DNA from: Arctopsyche grandis
Taxonomy: Eukaryota; Arthropoda; Insecta; Trichoptera; Hydropsychidae
NCBI RefSeq assembly: GCF_051622035.1
Contig: NC_135364.1
Coordinates: forward strand, 23,461,501 to 23,525,500
Reading direction: 5' to 3'
Length of the DNA: 64,000 bases
In this document: positions 22,621 through 35,700 of the stretch, one piece after another
Layout of the letters: every line of letters begins with the position of its first letter
Position numbering within the stretch: the first letter of the stretch is position 1
Notes under the pieces: generated by a model
What the model was told of the DNA's origin: nothing
Database searches by the model: none
Seen by the model: only the letters and a program-made list of their open reading frames with translations
Program-made: the position numbers and the translations under genes

Positions 22621-25600
22621 TTACATATTCCGCTGGGATGGAGTTTTAAATGGAAAATCAATGTAATCAAAAATATCTTCTTCTGATGCTACCGGCAACG
22701 GTTCTCCAGGTAAACCTATAGAAGTGAAAATACATATAAATCATGTGTTTATATTTTAAAATATTTTCATAAATAGACATAGTTTTGTCTAATGGAACAA
22801 ACCACACCAGTAATGGTATCTGGTAAATTTTTCGAAAACAATTCACCAAATGCTATTCATTTTATTCAAAACGCAGTTGTTCGAAAGAGATATTTTTCGA
22901 ATGACACATTATTCGAATATGGTGGCCACGGAAAGGGATTGATACACGAATTAAAATAAGGTTGTGGCTATTTACAGGTACTATATCTGCAAATTGTTGG
23001 CTATTTGCAGGTACTATATCAACGAATTATTGGCTATTTGCAGGTACTATATCTACGACAGACACAAAGCCTTCTGCGTCACTGTCACCGTGTTTACTGT
23101 TAAAATTTTGTTTTAAACCTCTTAAAAATTAGTTCGAACTCGTTAAGTGACGTAGAGTAAAAAATATAATCCAAATTAGTTAATATTATTAATTGTTAGA
23201 AAATTATTATCATATAAAACGTATAATACCTACATACAAGTACAAGCCGCGAACTAGCTAAATGATATACATCTATTATAATAACGTGCGAAAGTTATTT
23301 GCCTCCTGTATAATGAACGATTGATTAAACAAGTCTAGCATACATTCAATGTAAGAAATTATAAGTTCACGCGCATGCGCAGAAGGCTTTGCGCCTGTCG
23401 CAGATATAGTACCTGCAAATAGCCACAACCTTAAAATAAAGTTACGGATGCGGTGCATCCGCTCTAAAATCGCCAGACAAATTGAACGACAGATTAACGG
23501 ACGGCTGCTTTAAATGCAATTCTCATCTTCTCGAATGATAGATTGCACATCAGATGACGGGTAACCTTTCGATGTGCACAGATGCAATTATTAAAATGGT
23601 AATTATTAAAATTGAGTTGGATCTTTCAGGCGAGTTAAGGCAAGATTCGATAAGTTCCGAATCTTGCCTTATTAAAATCGCCAGAAAGATCCAACTCAAT
23701 TTTAATAATTGCATCTGTACACATCGAAAGGTTACTCGTCATCTGATGTGCAATCTATCATTCGAGAAAAAGAGAATTACGTTTAAAGCTGCCGTTCTGT
23801 TAATCTGGCGATTTTAGAGCGGATGCGCCAAACCCTAAAGTTACATGTTATATATAAATATAGTGTAAGGTAATTTATAGGTGCGCGCGCGTATTAATGC
23901 CGAAATGAGTGTGTACGCTCCAGCGCATCTGACGCTGACGCCACCCGTTCCCAGTCCCGAATTAAAAATAGTGCATGGAAAACCGAGATAGTCGTTTTCG
24001 TATATAGTAAAATACCAGCCAGTAAAAGTATGTTTTCACTGCTAGTATGAAAGCACTGTAGCACATAAATAGATAAAGTATAAATGGAAAACCGCAACGT
24101 CTCGCAATGTTTTAAATAAGCTTGAATTTATCAATACAAAAGTGCATTGCTATCCGTCAATGTAATAATTTAAATTCGAACAATTTGTCATTCAGAAATT
24201 TTGTCGTTCGAAAAGTGTGTCATTCTAATGACTTACGCTTCGATAAACTGCTATTCGAGTTAGGGCGAAATCACACAGGGAAGGACGGCACGTCGTGTGC
24301 TTGGCTCCCCGCTGTGGGGGTTCTCCTACAATTCTTTAAATATGGGGTACATCGTTATCAATCACTGTCAAGCAAGGACAAGTACAAGGATAAAGTTTTA
24401 TCGAAAACACTCCAGGGCGTGATTTTGGGACGGTGTGTCATGAATATTTGCAAAGCATGCTACATTTTTTTCGAATGTTTAAAAGTATCTAAAAAAAACC
24501 ATGTGCCGTGTTTCTTCCTGTGTGATTTCGCCCCTACTCGCTTCGACCAATTGATTTCGAAGAATTTACCTAGAATCATCAGTAATGATAAAAATTTATT
24601 TAATTGTTATCACATTATCTTAATTTTAAGTATACATTTTGTGGGTTGCGTCCATTTGGCATGACTATTCGATAGAAACCTGTAGATCCGATTGGTCGAA
24701 GGCAATATTCATTCAAAATAAATCCTTTCTCATTGGCATGCTTTCTCATAGTCTTGTTGAAAACATCACTTCCAGTGAAATACAATATAGCACAGTGATA
24801 CTGATCATGCGGTATACATCTAATGTCTAATCTTCGAGCTTTTGAATTTTTAGTCAATTTGCAGACGCCCTATTTAAACAAATCATATAATACGATAATG
24901 AAAGGTATCAAGCAGTCAACATTTTATTTAGGATCCTTAATGCGCGAACCATAAACTTAGTATCGCCGAGTGATAATGTTTCCGTTACGATATCAGCAGC
25001 TTGTAGGACATTTACTACTTTTTTCAACAGAGTGCCTTTTTCAGATTTCGAAATCAAAGTAGTGCTCGTGTAAGACGGATGTGTAAGTAATACGTCAATA
25101 TCTCCACTGCTAGTCTTTCCGCGTCTAAATAGTATTAAAACAAATGTGTAATATGAATGTAAGACGGAAAAATTCAAACGTTTGCTACTGACCGATAGCT
25201 GCCACATATCGTCAAAACATATTGAGAATCCAAAGCAGAAATTTCCTTTTTCAACTTGAGTTCGACTTGTTCAATCTCAGACCTCGGAATGGAGAGTTCA
25301 AATTCCTCAAAGTATCTGTGGAATGAATGAATACAAATAAAATAATAAACAATAATGAATTCTGTACAAAAGACATCAATGGCGCTATAGATTTAATTGG
25401 ATCATTTAAGATTGGCGGTGAAAGCATTGGAATTACTTTAATCCGATCAATTGGTGGTGCGAAAGTTTAGATTTGTTGGCATTAAGGTCTGATATCGATT
25501 TGATTCCCTGGTCGACGAGTTCTTTCGCTTTCGCCGGGCCGATTCCGCTCACCCTCGTCAAGAGCGAGATGGCCGTCGATGTGTCGTCGTTGTGTATGTT

Positions 25601-25864
25601 GTCTAATTTCCTCAATTTGCCCGTTTGCAAATATTCGTCGATTTTTTTAGCAATTTTGTCACCGATACCTGGAAGCTTTTTGGCCTCGTCGCCAGATTCG
25701 ATTCTTTTGGGTTGCGTGGCTAAAACACTCGCGGCTTTTCTATAAGCGTTGTATTTGTGAATGTTTCTGCTGACGTTTTTCTCGAAGTCGGCAAGTTCGA
25801 TTAGAAAATCACAGAAATCGCTGTTGTGATTTCCGTCACTCGATGGTGCTTTTCTTTTAGACAT
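22621..25864 (-). CDS. PolB: DNA polymerase beta
   Basis: Five-exon model, 25864-25437, 25315-25193, 25124-24950, 24869-24680, 22715-22621, giving about 336 residues, the normal length. The N-terminal 8-kDa domain has [20 protein letters not shown]; Lys74 is the likely lyase nucleophile that removes 5'-deoxyribose phosphate. A second helix-hairpin-helix follows ([13 protein letters not shown]). The palm has the metal-binding aspartates GDIDV (about 192 and 194) and RRLDIR (about 257), and YFTGSDVFN is conserved. The last exon gives [16 protein letters not shown]. It fills one-nucleotide gaps in base excision repair. Intron 4 is about 2 kb and carries three MITEs. Drosophila is known to lack this gene, so its presence bears on the order of insect. 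The last exon lies far from exon 4 but joins in phase. Confidence 0.93.
22962..23433. mobile_element. TIR MITE with triplicated subterminal repeat
   Basis: Inverted ends AGGTTGTGGCTATTT...  and ...AAATAGCCACAACCT, and further inside CGACAGACACAAAGCCTTCTG with its complement. The left end has three tandem copies of a unit containing GGCTATTTGCAGGTACTATA (about 22966-23056) where the right end has one. Flanks share TAAATA/TAAAATA (7 bp). It lies in polymerase beta intron 4. Superfamily unclear. Confidence 0.75.
23441..23831. mobile_element. near-perfect palindromic MITE
   Basis: The arms of about 165-190 bp are nearly exact complements around a centre at about 23645-23650 (GGCAAGATTCGATAAGTTCCG). 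Ends read GGATGCGGTGCATCCGCTCT and AGAGCGGATGCGCC. It shares the arm with 3345-3697. In RNA it would form a long hairpin inside the polymerase beta intron. It begins 8 bp after the preceding MITE. Confidence 0.85.
24262..24540. mobile_element. TIR MITE, GGGCGAAATCACAC family, copy 1
   Basis: Left end TAGGGCGAAATCACACAGG, right end CCTGTGTGATTTCGCCCCTA. The middle (ATCACTGTCAAGCAAGGA) recurs at about 42917, so the element at 42810-43125 is a second copy. Non-coding, in intron 4 of polymerase beta. Confidence 0.75.
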
Positions 25865-27356
25865 TTTGGAGCAAAGGTCTCAAGGTAAGTATACAATATC
25901 GAAATTGTAAATTAAAAATTCAATTTGTTTTTGACGTTTTGATATGTGTGCAGGAAGCTTGTGAAAATTATTAAAATTAAAATATGGGATTCATACTTTT
26001 GATTTCGAAATTATTCGAGAACGCACACCAATAAGACAAGAACACCAACGTCAACTGACAGTAGTCGTAATTAATTATATTTTTGACCATTCACATGTAA
26101 ATGTTTGGAATTTATAAATCAGGAATATTATCGTTTAAATTGGTAATTTCAATTAAAATAATAAGTTAATACATATAGACAACAAAATAATATGTTGCTT
26201 ATAATAAGCAGTGAGCACGAGCACTATTAAGGAAGGTAAGGTAACCATTTTTTTCAACATGACAATCTTGGACGCCCAATTGTAAAAATTAAATTCATTT
26301 TCTCGAATGATCTTTAAAATTCCAATCAAAAAATGGCTAAAATTATACTTAGTGATTAGCGAACATTTAAAGTTTCAACATTTAGTTGCATTTTATCACT
26401 GGACCAGATATTGTTCATCAAAGAAAAATCAATCGGCAGGTGCAATTGTTCCTGGTGAACAAAAACAATATTTCACTAATTTCCAATATTTTTGTAGGAG
26501 ACATTATTTTCACTGAAGGCTCTAAATATTTCAATACATCTATTAGATAAAAAAGTTCTATTACGGTAAACGGATTATTTCGCAAAAATCGTTCTCGCAC
26601 AAGTCACTAAAATCTCGATCACCGAACATCTGACACTCGAGTTCTCGTTAGTACAATATTTCACGTGTATTGTAGTTTGTCACGAGTTTTTCGATGCCAG
26701 ATGTTCCGTAATCGAGATTTTAGTGACTTGCGCGAGATCGCTTTTTGCGGAATAATCACCGAACCTTATATTAGATACCCCAAAAAGTAGTAAAAATGGT
26801 CACCTTTAAAAATGGTCACAAAAGCTATATTTATAAACAAATTAATTTCTATGTATTCGATAAAAACCAAAATTTTACCTTTAATGTAATGACAAACGTA
26901 TATAAATAGGCAGACAAAGCTTGTAACTCATATCAAGAAACGAGCAAATGTTTTGTAATCGAGCTTTAAAATAAATTATTAAAATTACCCCTACTATTTC
27001 AATATATATTATATTTTTTGGGAAAAAACAACTAGTCTCTATGATTTTTTCTGTAATTAAAGTAGCATTCAATAACGAAGTGTTCATTTAGATGCAGATT
27101 AATTAAATTGTTAAGATCCTAAAATTTATTGATCATGGTAATATAAAATGACGCTTAGGCTCATTTTTCGCGCTATAGCTGTCAATTGTGGATGGATAAG
27201 TGTTTTGATTTCGGTTAGATTTCAATTATAATTTTTAATCTTCGATTGATATTCAATATTAAAAATTCATTCAACCGCGGTTTATTATATCTATGTATTG
27301 TATTTCACACGTTAGAGTTCAATTAACCTAGTTTCATTTTGAAAAGGTTACTTGTA
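25865..27356. promoter_or_regulatory. shared upstream region of polymerase beta and RECQ5
   Basis: About 1.5 kb lies between two divergent start codons. Apart from a MITE at 26565-26765 it is AT-rich. No clear TATA box or initiator can be assigned. Each gene probably has its own promoter near its start; a bidirectional one is possible but not shown. Confidence 0.4.
26565..26765. mobile_element. MITE of the GGTTCGGTGATTATT family (copy 1 of 6)
   Basis: Ends GGTAAACGGATTATTTCG and GCGGAATAATCACCGAACC form imperfect inverted repeats. The inner words AGTCACTAAAATCTCGAT and GAACATCTG are found in all six copies in this window (also at about 47.3, 48.7, 49.0, 59.2 and 61.2 kb). About 200 bp, non-coding. 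Confidence 0.75.
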
Positions 27357-30300
27357 ATGGAGACTGAAGAAAAAGACAACATTTTAATAAAATTAAAAAA
27401 TGTTTTTGGGCACGAAAAATTTCGCAACGATTTACAAGAAAAAGCCATCAGAACCATAGTTAAACGTCAGTGGAAATCATTTTTTAAAATATTCATTTAA
27501 TATTTGTTTTAATTTTATTCCTAAATTTCAGGAAGTCAAGATGTATACGTGTCAATGCCGACAGGTTCGGGAAAATCGTTGTGTTTCCAACTTCCCACAA
27601 TGTTGTGCGAGAATAAATTGACAATTGTATTTTCACCTCTATTAGCGTTGATAAAGGATCAACTTGATCACTTAACAAAGCTAAAAATCAAAGCCGAGTC
27701 GATCAACTCAAAAATGTCAACCAAAGATAGAGAAAACGTAATCAACGATTTAAAAAGCCTCAAACCCAATACTAAATTTCTATATGTGACGCCGGAACAA
27801 GCAGCTACAGGGACGTTTAAAAAAATCCTAGAGAACCTCGTCAAATATAAGAAGCTCGCTTACATAGTTGTAGACGAGGCCCATTGCGTCAGTCAATGGG
27901 GTCACGATTTCAGACCTGACTATCTAAAATTGGGCTCACTTCGAACTGAGCACAAATCGGTTCCTTGGATCGCACTAACGGCCACCGCCAGCAAAGACGT
28001 AGTAAATGATATCATTCACAATTTGAAACTCACCAAATCTTTGGTGCAGTTTAAAACACCTTGCTTTAGAACTAATTTATACTATGACTTAATATTTCTC
28101 AATTCAATCGACGACGAGTATGACCACTTGAAAAATCACATCTTGAAATCCTTCGGGAAAAACTATGACGAAGTTAAACCTGTAAGTATTACAATACAAA
28201 TATACGCGAGCAATAAAAAACAGTCTTTGATTTATTCATTTTTATTAGAAAAATCGGAATTGTGCCATTATATACTGTCGAACTAGAGACTGCACTGAAA
28301 CCATTGCAAATATATTGACTAAAAAAGGACTTCATACAATCGCCTACCATGCAGGTTGAATTTTTTCCTTTTATATTGAAATAATTTTTCTGATGTATTG
28401 GATGTACTTTCGAACATTCAATTCTTTCAGGTCTGAAGACATCGGAGAGAATCTCCGTGCAGAATAAATGGATGCAAGGTGAATGCCCATGCATAAGTGC
28501 AACTGTAAGTTTCGGCATGGGTGTGGACAAGGCAACCGTTAGGACTGTAGTGCATTGGGGAGTGCCACAAAATGTTGCTGCATATTATCAAGTGTGTGGA
28601 TTATTTATGTATTTACTGTTGTATTATATTATATGTCTAGATATCTATCTGGTTTATAAGAGTAGAATAAGAGGCTATGGCTTAAATGATTCAATCTTGA
28701 ACTAATGGACTTGACTTATGTTACCTACTGACATGCCATGCTACCCTTTAAAACAGTGATGGCGAACCTATGACCTGTGGGTCACACGCATACACACACA
28801 ACCAAACACACAGTATGTCTTAATGTTAGCGTGTATGTTTAGCACCAAGTGATCAGTGTGTTCGATCTGCCATACTGCTGGTTAGATTTGGGGGTATTTG
28901 TGACAAATCTTCTGTATTTATTGTGTGTATAATTTGTAAAAATTATGTACAAAACTCAAAATCCATCGATGTCTCAATGGATTAATTCTGTAATTAATTA
29001 ATTGTTATTTCGTGTTCTTTAGCTTCTGGAAATACAGTTAATTATGTAATAATAAAATGCTGCATTGTTTGTTATTAATTGTCCGGAAGGCACATTGGGA
29101 TCTTCCTGTCAAGCCTTCTATGTAAAAATAAAACATAATTAAATTAAATAAGCCTTTCTATCAATGATGATCATGACCTAAAGCAGATTGTGGTTAGGTA
29201 ATCTGTGTTTATACCTGAAGGGTATAGACACATTTTGTTGTAATCACCGAGACTCTTCACAAGTATGTTAGTATGGTTATTAGTGATTCTGTCGTAGAAT
29301 CTACTGGTTAGTTTGTTCCTGTCAAGCCTTCCTGGTATATATATCTATGTAAAATAAAATAAATTACCTTTATATATACATATAATGTATATATATACGT
29401 CTAATGTTGTCACACGAGAGGGAATTCAAAGTATGACTATTTATATACATTTTTGACGTTGACCTTCATTTTTTGCTTGTAAAAGTATAGTAAAATAAAA
29501 AGAAAAAGTCAACTTTTTTGGAGGATCAACTGTTATACTTTTTTGTTAACAAATCTATGGAGTTCCAAATTCATTATTATTCTTTTTAACCCCCCTTCAA
29601 ATGAATTCACTGACTTAGTGACCCATATAATTAAAGAAATTTGACACACTTCTCAAAAAGGTTCGCCATCACTGCTTTAAATTGTTGCTATGTGGCAAAT
29701 TCGCAGTCGTGTGACATTTTTACGTACAGATGTACTAAATTTTTATATGATTAGATAAGAAAATGTTTGGAAAAGAAAGAAAACTTCATTTTACATGAAA
29801 AGTATGAAAACATATTTCACAATTAATTATTTATGTACTTCATCAATAATAAACTTAAGTTTCGAAAATTTTATTGTTATTAAATGAAAATTTGGTATTA
29901 TTGTGTTTGTATATATAGGATTTATTATTTCTAATAATGTTAAATAAAAAAATTGGGCATAAATATATATATGAAGGACATATTAGCGTATCATAAAAAA
30001 TAAAGTTTGTCAATTCATTTGTTTCAAGTGAATTTATTTATTTCAAATTTTATTAAATAGTAATATTTAATATATGTATATGAAATATTCTGATGCAATT
30101 TTTTTGTTATAGGAATCAGGTAGAGCTGGCAGAGACGGTGCTCAATCTTATTGTAGAATTTATTATAGCATTTCTGAAAGAAATGCTGTCGATTTTATTT
30201 TAAAATCTGAAATCAGCAAGTCTAAAAATGAATCTCAGGAGAAACGAGCAAAAACCGCTTTTAAAAGTTTTGTTAAAATGGTTAATTATTGTGAAACAGT

Positions 30301-32152
30301 TAAGTAAGGATTTTGATATGTGTTTTAAAACAGTAAATTTCATTTATTACCTTTGAGTATGATTAAAATAATAACAATCATAGGTGTCGGCATCGTACGT
30401 TCTCCGAATACTTCGGCGACGATCCGCCTCCGTGCACGAAGAATTGTGACGCATGTAAGAGTCCTAAAGCCGCCGAAGCAGCGCTGGACACGTATTTCAA
30501 ACATTCAATGAATGTACAAATGAAAAGGGGATTTATTTCCACTGGAGTCGGCGATGAAGATTTATATGGTGGTGGACGAAATGGAATCGCAAAGTTTAAA
30601 CAATTGAGATGAATTGAAATAAATAAAATAATTGTTGCAATACTCATTGATGAATTTGTTTCAGGGAAAGTTACAACGATAGTGAAGAAGGCGACGATAC
30701 CGAAAGAAGCAGCAGGGTTAAAAGTGAAACGACATCTTTAATAATGAAAGAACTCGCTGCGAGACGAGGATCCGTATCAAAACAGATCAAATCGGAAAGC
30801 GTTCCTTCGAAGTACTCAAAAGTCAAAGCCGCTAGCAGCACCGAGACCAAAGTCAACGGCCTCACCGTGACTATTCGCGAAAACTATTTGTCCCTCTTGA
30901 CTGAAATATTAGTGAAGAGTGTCGTCGATTGTAAGGATGTTGATAAGCCGATGCATGAATTGAAAAAACCTGATTATGAAGATTGCGCCGTTGAGATGGA
31001 ATACGAAATATTCACATTAAATAAAGTCGTTAGTTTATATAGGCGAGGTATTGCAAAATTGGTACGTATATTCACTTCTTGTGTATTAAGTTTTTGATAA
31101 TGAATCAACTGACGATTGGTTTTTTAAGATGTCATCTATAAAAGCAAATAAAGAAAGTCTTCATTCAACGCTTAAAAATTTTAAGCCGATAAAGAAAAAC
31201 TCACTGAATGAATTAATAGCCGAATCTAAATCGGAATTAGCTGAAAAGTCATCGTTCAACTCTTTTGTCTCTGCGAGTGAGTTAATCTTATCTATACGAT
31301 TATAAGTAATTTGTTTATGTATACTATATTTTGTTTTATTCAAAAGGCAGTCTATCAAAAAGCGATAAACAACATCAAAGGAAGGCATTTTCTTTTAAAA
31401 ATGAAACATTATTACAATCGTCGTTAGATGCGTTCTGTGTTAAAAAAGATAAAACGCCCAAACAAAACAACACTCAAGAAGATAGCGACTCAAACGGAGG
31501 TAATCTTGTCATAGATGAGAATGATTTGAATGGCGAAATATCGAACAATTCAAAGATAAGACCTAATTTAATTAACTTTCAAGAAATATTAAATCTGATC
31601 GAAGAAAACAGAGATGCTAATGAAATTGCCGAAGCCAAGAACGCAGACATTAGTGTGCCGAACGATAATAAATTGGATTCTAAAAAGCGTAAAAAGGTTC
31701 AAGATTTATTCGGCGAAACTTCCGACGAAGAAGTAAAATCTAAAAAGACAAAATTAACACCAGAATCAAATTCCAAATGCGATAGAAAAAAACCGATAGA
31801 AAAAATTTCCAAATCTGTCGAAAAGGTAAAGGAAGATATTGCCGGATTAGTAGTAAAACAAATGACGCCATATTACAAAGACGGCAAAATATCATCAAAA
31901 GAACTGTTTAAGATGACCGCGAGGAAGATCGTCCATTTTCTTCTGGAGCTCAAAGTTACAGGTAATGCTTCTAATATGAGATCACCGACGCGTAGACTTT
32001 TTAAACCCATGTGCTTTTACAAGGCTCTTTTATATCTCATTGCAGATGAAGCAGCTATTGGTGCCTTTTTAAAAACTGCATTCATCGATGTGAAATTAAA
32101 AGCTGTTTCTGATTTAGACGCTTTCGTAAATAAAATCCAAAAAATCAGATGA
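27357..32152 (+). CDS. RecQ5: RECQ5-type DNA helicase
   Basis: Exons 27357-27465, 27532-28181, 28249-28354, 28431-28591, 30113-30303, 30384-30593, 30665-31061, 31129-31276, 31347-31961, 32046-32152. Helicase motifs in order: I MPTGSGKS, II VVDEAHCVSQWGHDFRPDY, III ALTATAS, IV IIYCRTRDC, V FGMGVDKATVRTVVHWG, VI ESGRAGRDG. A four-cysteine zinc-binding domain follows (KCRHR...CTKNCDAC), then a charged tail. Near the C-terminus VVKQMTPYYKDGKISSKELF resembles the SRI-like part of RECQ5 that contacts RNA polymerase II. The family unwinds DNA 3' to 5' and limits recombination and transcription stress. An 84-bp intron candidate (31962-32045) is a multiple of three without stops, so it may be retained. 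The intron 6 donor (GTTTAA) is weak. Confidence 0.92.
28754..29674. mobile_element. non-autonomous hAT element in RECQ5 intron
   Basis: Ends CAGTGATGGCGAACCTATGA and GGTTCGCCATCACTG, inverted and typical of hAT. The 8-bp target duplication is CTTTAAAA/CTTTAAAT (28746-28753, 29675-29682). No transposase frame remains. Two SINE tails (29050-29145 and 29316-29362) are nested within. Confidence 0.85.
29050..29145 (+). mobile_element. SINE 3' end fragment
   Basis: Contains AATTGTCCGGAAGGCACATTGGG, the AAGCCTTCTATGT segment and an A-rich tail, matching the 3' end of the SINE at 4511-4952. A similar, shorter tail lies at 29316-29362 (AAGCCTTCCTGGTATAT). Both lack the tRNA head. Confidence 0.65.
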
Positions 32153-32705
32153 ACCATTCAAATCAATACAGAATTCAGAACATTCTGTATTACAAAAAAT
32201 GCTCACAAAACATACTGACCTAATGGTATAAATTAGGTCTGTATTACTATTAAACTAGGCCTTTTTAAAAGCAATACTTATTTATTAACTTGCTAGTATG
32301 ATAATGAAATTTTTTGGCAACTTGTTGTTTATATTTGCATGAAAAATCTATTTAATATTTAATTATTTAAAAGTGTCTATCCTAAATCCAAGTTTTTCAA
32401 CGGGATTGGAATTGTTTTTAATTATGCCATCCCATGTAATGTATTCAAATACGTTTTACAAAAACTTGCCGCAGCGTGTTAGTGATTTTGATAATCTCTT
32501 AGAATAAAAAATACCAGTGTTTTACAATGCGATTGTGCTTCCCCGAACATTGTTTTTGTTTTTCTTATACTATGAATAAAGTATCATGTTAATCAAGGTG
32601 TCATTTTATTCATCACTTTTATAACAAAACACTCAGTAAAACAACACTATATGGTGTCAGTCTTTAATATAAATTTCTTAAAATAAAATAATTTAACTGC
32701 AGACG

Positions 32706-35700
32706 TTATTTATTTGTCACTGCCGATCCTTGTAAAGTGAGATTGTTGTCTTCGTACGTTTCCAAAACATCTGCGAGATGCTCGTTGTCTCTTGGTTTTT
32801 TGTACTGTCTCTTTTTCTGACCTCCCTTCTTTCTTTTCGGAGCCAGAGGCTTCTTGGGTCCGTGGTCTTGCATCGATTTGATACCTTGCTTCTCAAGGTA
32901 TTCCTCGATTTTCGCATCATCCATTGCGTCAACGGCGGTGGCCCTCCATAACTTTTGAAATTCTTCATCGACCTGTAACGCAAATACAAAAACTCTACAC
33001 TCAACGCTGATTACATTATACAGGCAAAGATCGTTCATACTTACAATTAAATTTGCAGTTTGGTCGTTATAGAAAAGTATTTTCTTTTTATCTGTGGGAC
33101 GAATGATGTACAAAACTTCGTTCGCTAAATGTTTCAATGCCTTGTCGGAGTGCGGTAATGATTCTTGCACGTCTTCTAATAAAACTCCGCCCAAGCCTTT
33201 TAAATCGTGTTGTTTTAATAACCTGAAAATACCGAAAATATTTATACACCGCCAAAAACAAACTAAAAGAAATCCTATGTGCATCAAATCAAACCTTAAA
33301 AGAGCTTTTTTATCCTTAATTTTATATACTGCCTTAAATGAGAACTTTCCATCGTGTGTGACTTCGATTTTTGGATTGCTTTGAAGGGCCTCAGTTTGCA
33401 GCCACTGTAATCAAATTAAAATAACTAAGAACCAGCAGAATCTATTCTTAATAGGTCTTAAATAGAATATTTCCCAATAGGCAGTATATGCTAACCACTA
33501 GCCTACTAGTGGTTAGCTGTTAGCATATACTGCTTTGAACAGAGTGGTCATGGGTTCAAATTCTACTGGTTTCTACTGGCCAGACCTTGGATTTGTGACT
33601 CCAGGTCGATTGTTTCCTATCAGAGTTTGCCGATTTATCTGATTTTCATTGAAACGGTTCCAACAAATTGGCAACCTTACCCATTTTCTCGCAAAATCTC
33701 GAGTTTTCAGCAAGCTCGAACTTCGCTGAATTGTATTAAATGCTGAAAATGTACATATTCGACCATAAATCTCGCTGTGGATGTTAATTGATATGTATTT
33801 ACTGAATTGTTTAAAATTCTGCAAATGTACAAATTTGACTATAGATGTCTCTGTGAATATTAATTGATATGTACTTATGTACTTTGTATAATACTAATAA
33901 TATTTGTATCAAATGTACAATGAAGGCGCATTGGGGTTACCTGTTAGGCTTACCTGGTATAAATTAAAGATTAAAATAAAATAAAATTCATATTTCACAC
34001 ATTCTTTAGTATAAGTATATGAATAGTAATGGTATTTAAATACACATTACCTGTTTAACTTTACTTCCCACGTCCAATTGATTTGTTTCATCTAACATTT
34101 CGTCCAAATTAAGCGGATGATCGTCGCCTTGTTGGTGTCTCTGTTTCATGTGTCTGACGATTCTGGCGAGTACTCCGAATCGGTATGATGAACTTCCGGC
34201 CATCGTTTTATAGCTGAAATAAAACCATATAGATGCATAACATGTCGTTTTTATCGTAAGTTGGATCAATGATGGTTATGCACTCACTTGGAAGCGTCCA
34301 ACTTCGGAGCCGAGCTCGGTGGTGCCGTTTTTGGTTTCTTTTTCGGCTCATCTTTAAAAGCTGCCGCAGATTCATCTAGTTTCTTCTTTTCAACTCTGAA
34401 GAAAAAATAAAATGTTTATGTTTTGGTTTCAAGAATTGTGTGGAAGTCGTGTATTATAGTTTTAAGATATTACAGGAAAAGATAGTAATGAAGAAACTGT
34501 ACGATTAATTTAATGATGAATGCAGTTAAGACTACAGTTCAGTCTGTTAATCGGAAAATAAAACTCCTATTAGTAAGAGCCGAACCAGAACGGGTGACTT
34601 GCGAGCAACTTGATTGGTGACTTTGTTGCGCGACGAGATCAAATGTATGCAGTTGTATGGAGCATGCCACACTGAGTAGCTTACTGGTTGGCCAAGAAAA
34701 AAAATCACCCGACTAGTGAGATCGATTGCTGCTGCTCGGTCTGGTTACAGTGATTTTATTGCTCGAGTGACCAGCACGATCCCTCAAAATCTTTAGCGTT
34801 GTATTGAGGGGTGCCATACTCGGTGATTAGTCGCCGGCGATTACATAGTGAGAAAATGTGTATTCATAGTTTTTTGGTTGCTTTTGGTTGCCTAAGTTGA
34901 AAGACCAAGAGTAACCACGCTTGGTTGACTAAGTTACTGACCAAGTTGCTCGCAAGTCCCTTTTACTTTTATATCTCACTAGTGGTTTTAACTAGCTTTG
35001 CTCGGTATTTGTAATATAAACCGCTTAAACATTGCTAAAATAAACATCTTATTTAAATTTATTTGAATATTTATGTATTAAATTTAACGTCACAGATTTT
35101 ACCACCCAAACCTCACATGCTTGCATACATACATACAAAGTCTCATTCGAAATTATATATTAGATTTGCTCTGTTATATCTCAGCTTTGAGGCAAATTGA
35201 GTTTGTACGATTCATGAAGTTTTTTTTAAAGAAAATGAATGATCAGATCATAATACAAACCATGAAAATCAGAACTAAAATTGAAATAGTCTTTGTATGT
35301 CATTGATACTAGGACTGTCAAATCGTTAGAAAAAATAATGACTCCGATTCTAACATTATCTTACAATCCAACTAGGACTCTGATTATAAATGTGTAAATC
35401 TTTTCTCTCATTAGGTTAATTTTCGAATATATCTGGAGTACTACTACGTAGTGAGCTAATAAAACATTTTTTCATTCAATATTTTTTATTTATTAATACA
35501 CTAGTGCAGTGGTTCTTAACCTGGGTTCGGTGATTCAATCTCAGGGGTTCGGCGGAAATTCAGCAGAGCCAGGTTCAACAGCAACTCTTCAGAACAACAA
35601 CGCTCTCAACGTTTTGGTGTCAACAAATGGTAACGTACCCTGTTATTGCTAAGAAAGCTCTGGAGATTTTCATACCGTTTGTTACAACATATCTTTACGA

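Noticed and set aside
23441-23831. A microRNA precursor
   Set aside because: The arms are about 165-190 bp, far too long for a pre-miRNA, and the same arm sequence is found at 3345-3697, so it is a foldback MITE.
24122-24664. A 180-codon frame
   Set aside because: It covers a MITE with inverted ends and lies in the polymerase beta intron; no domain or codon bias supports it.
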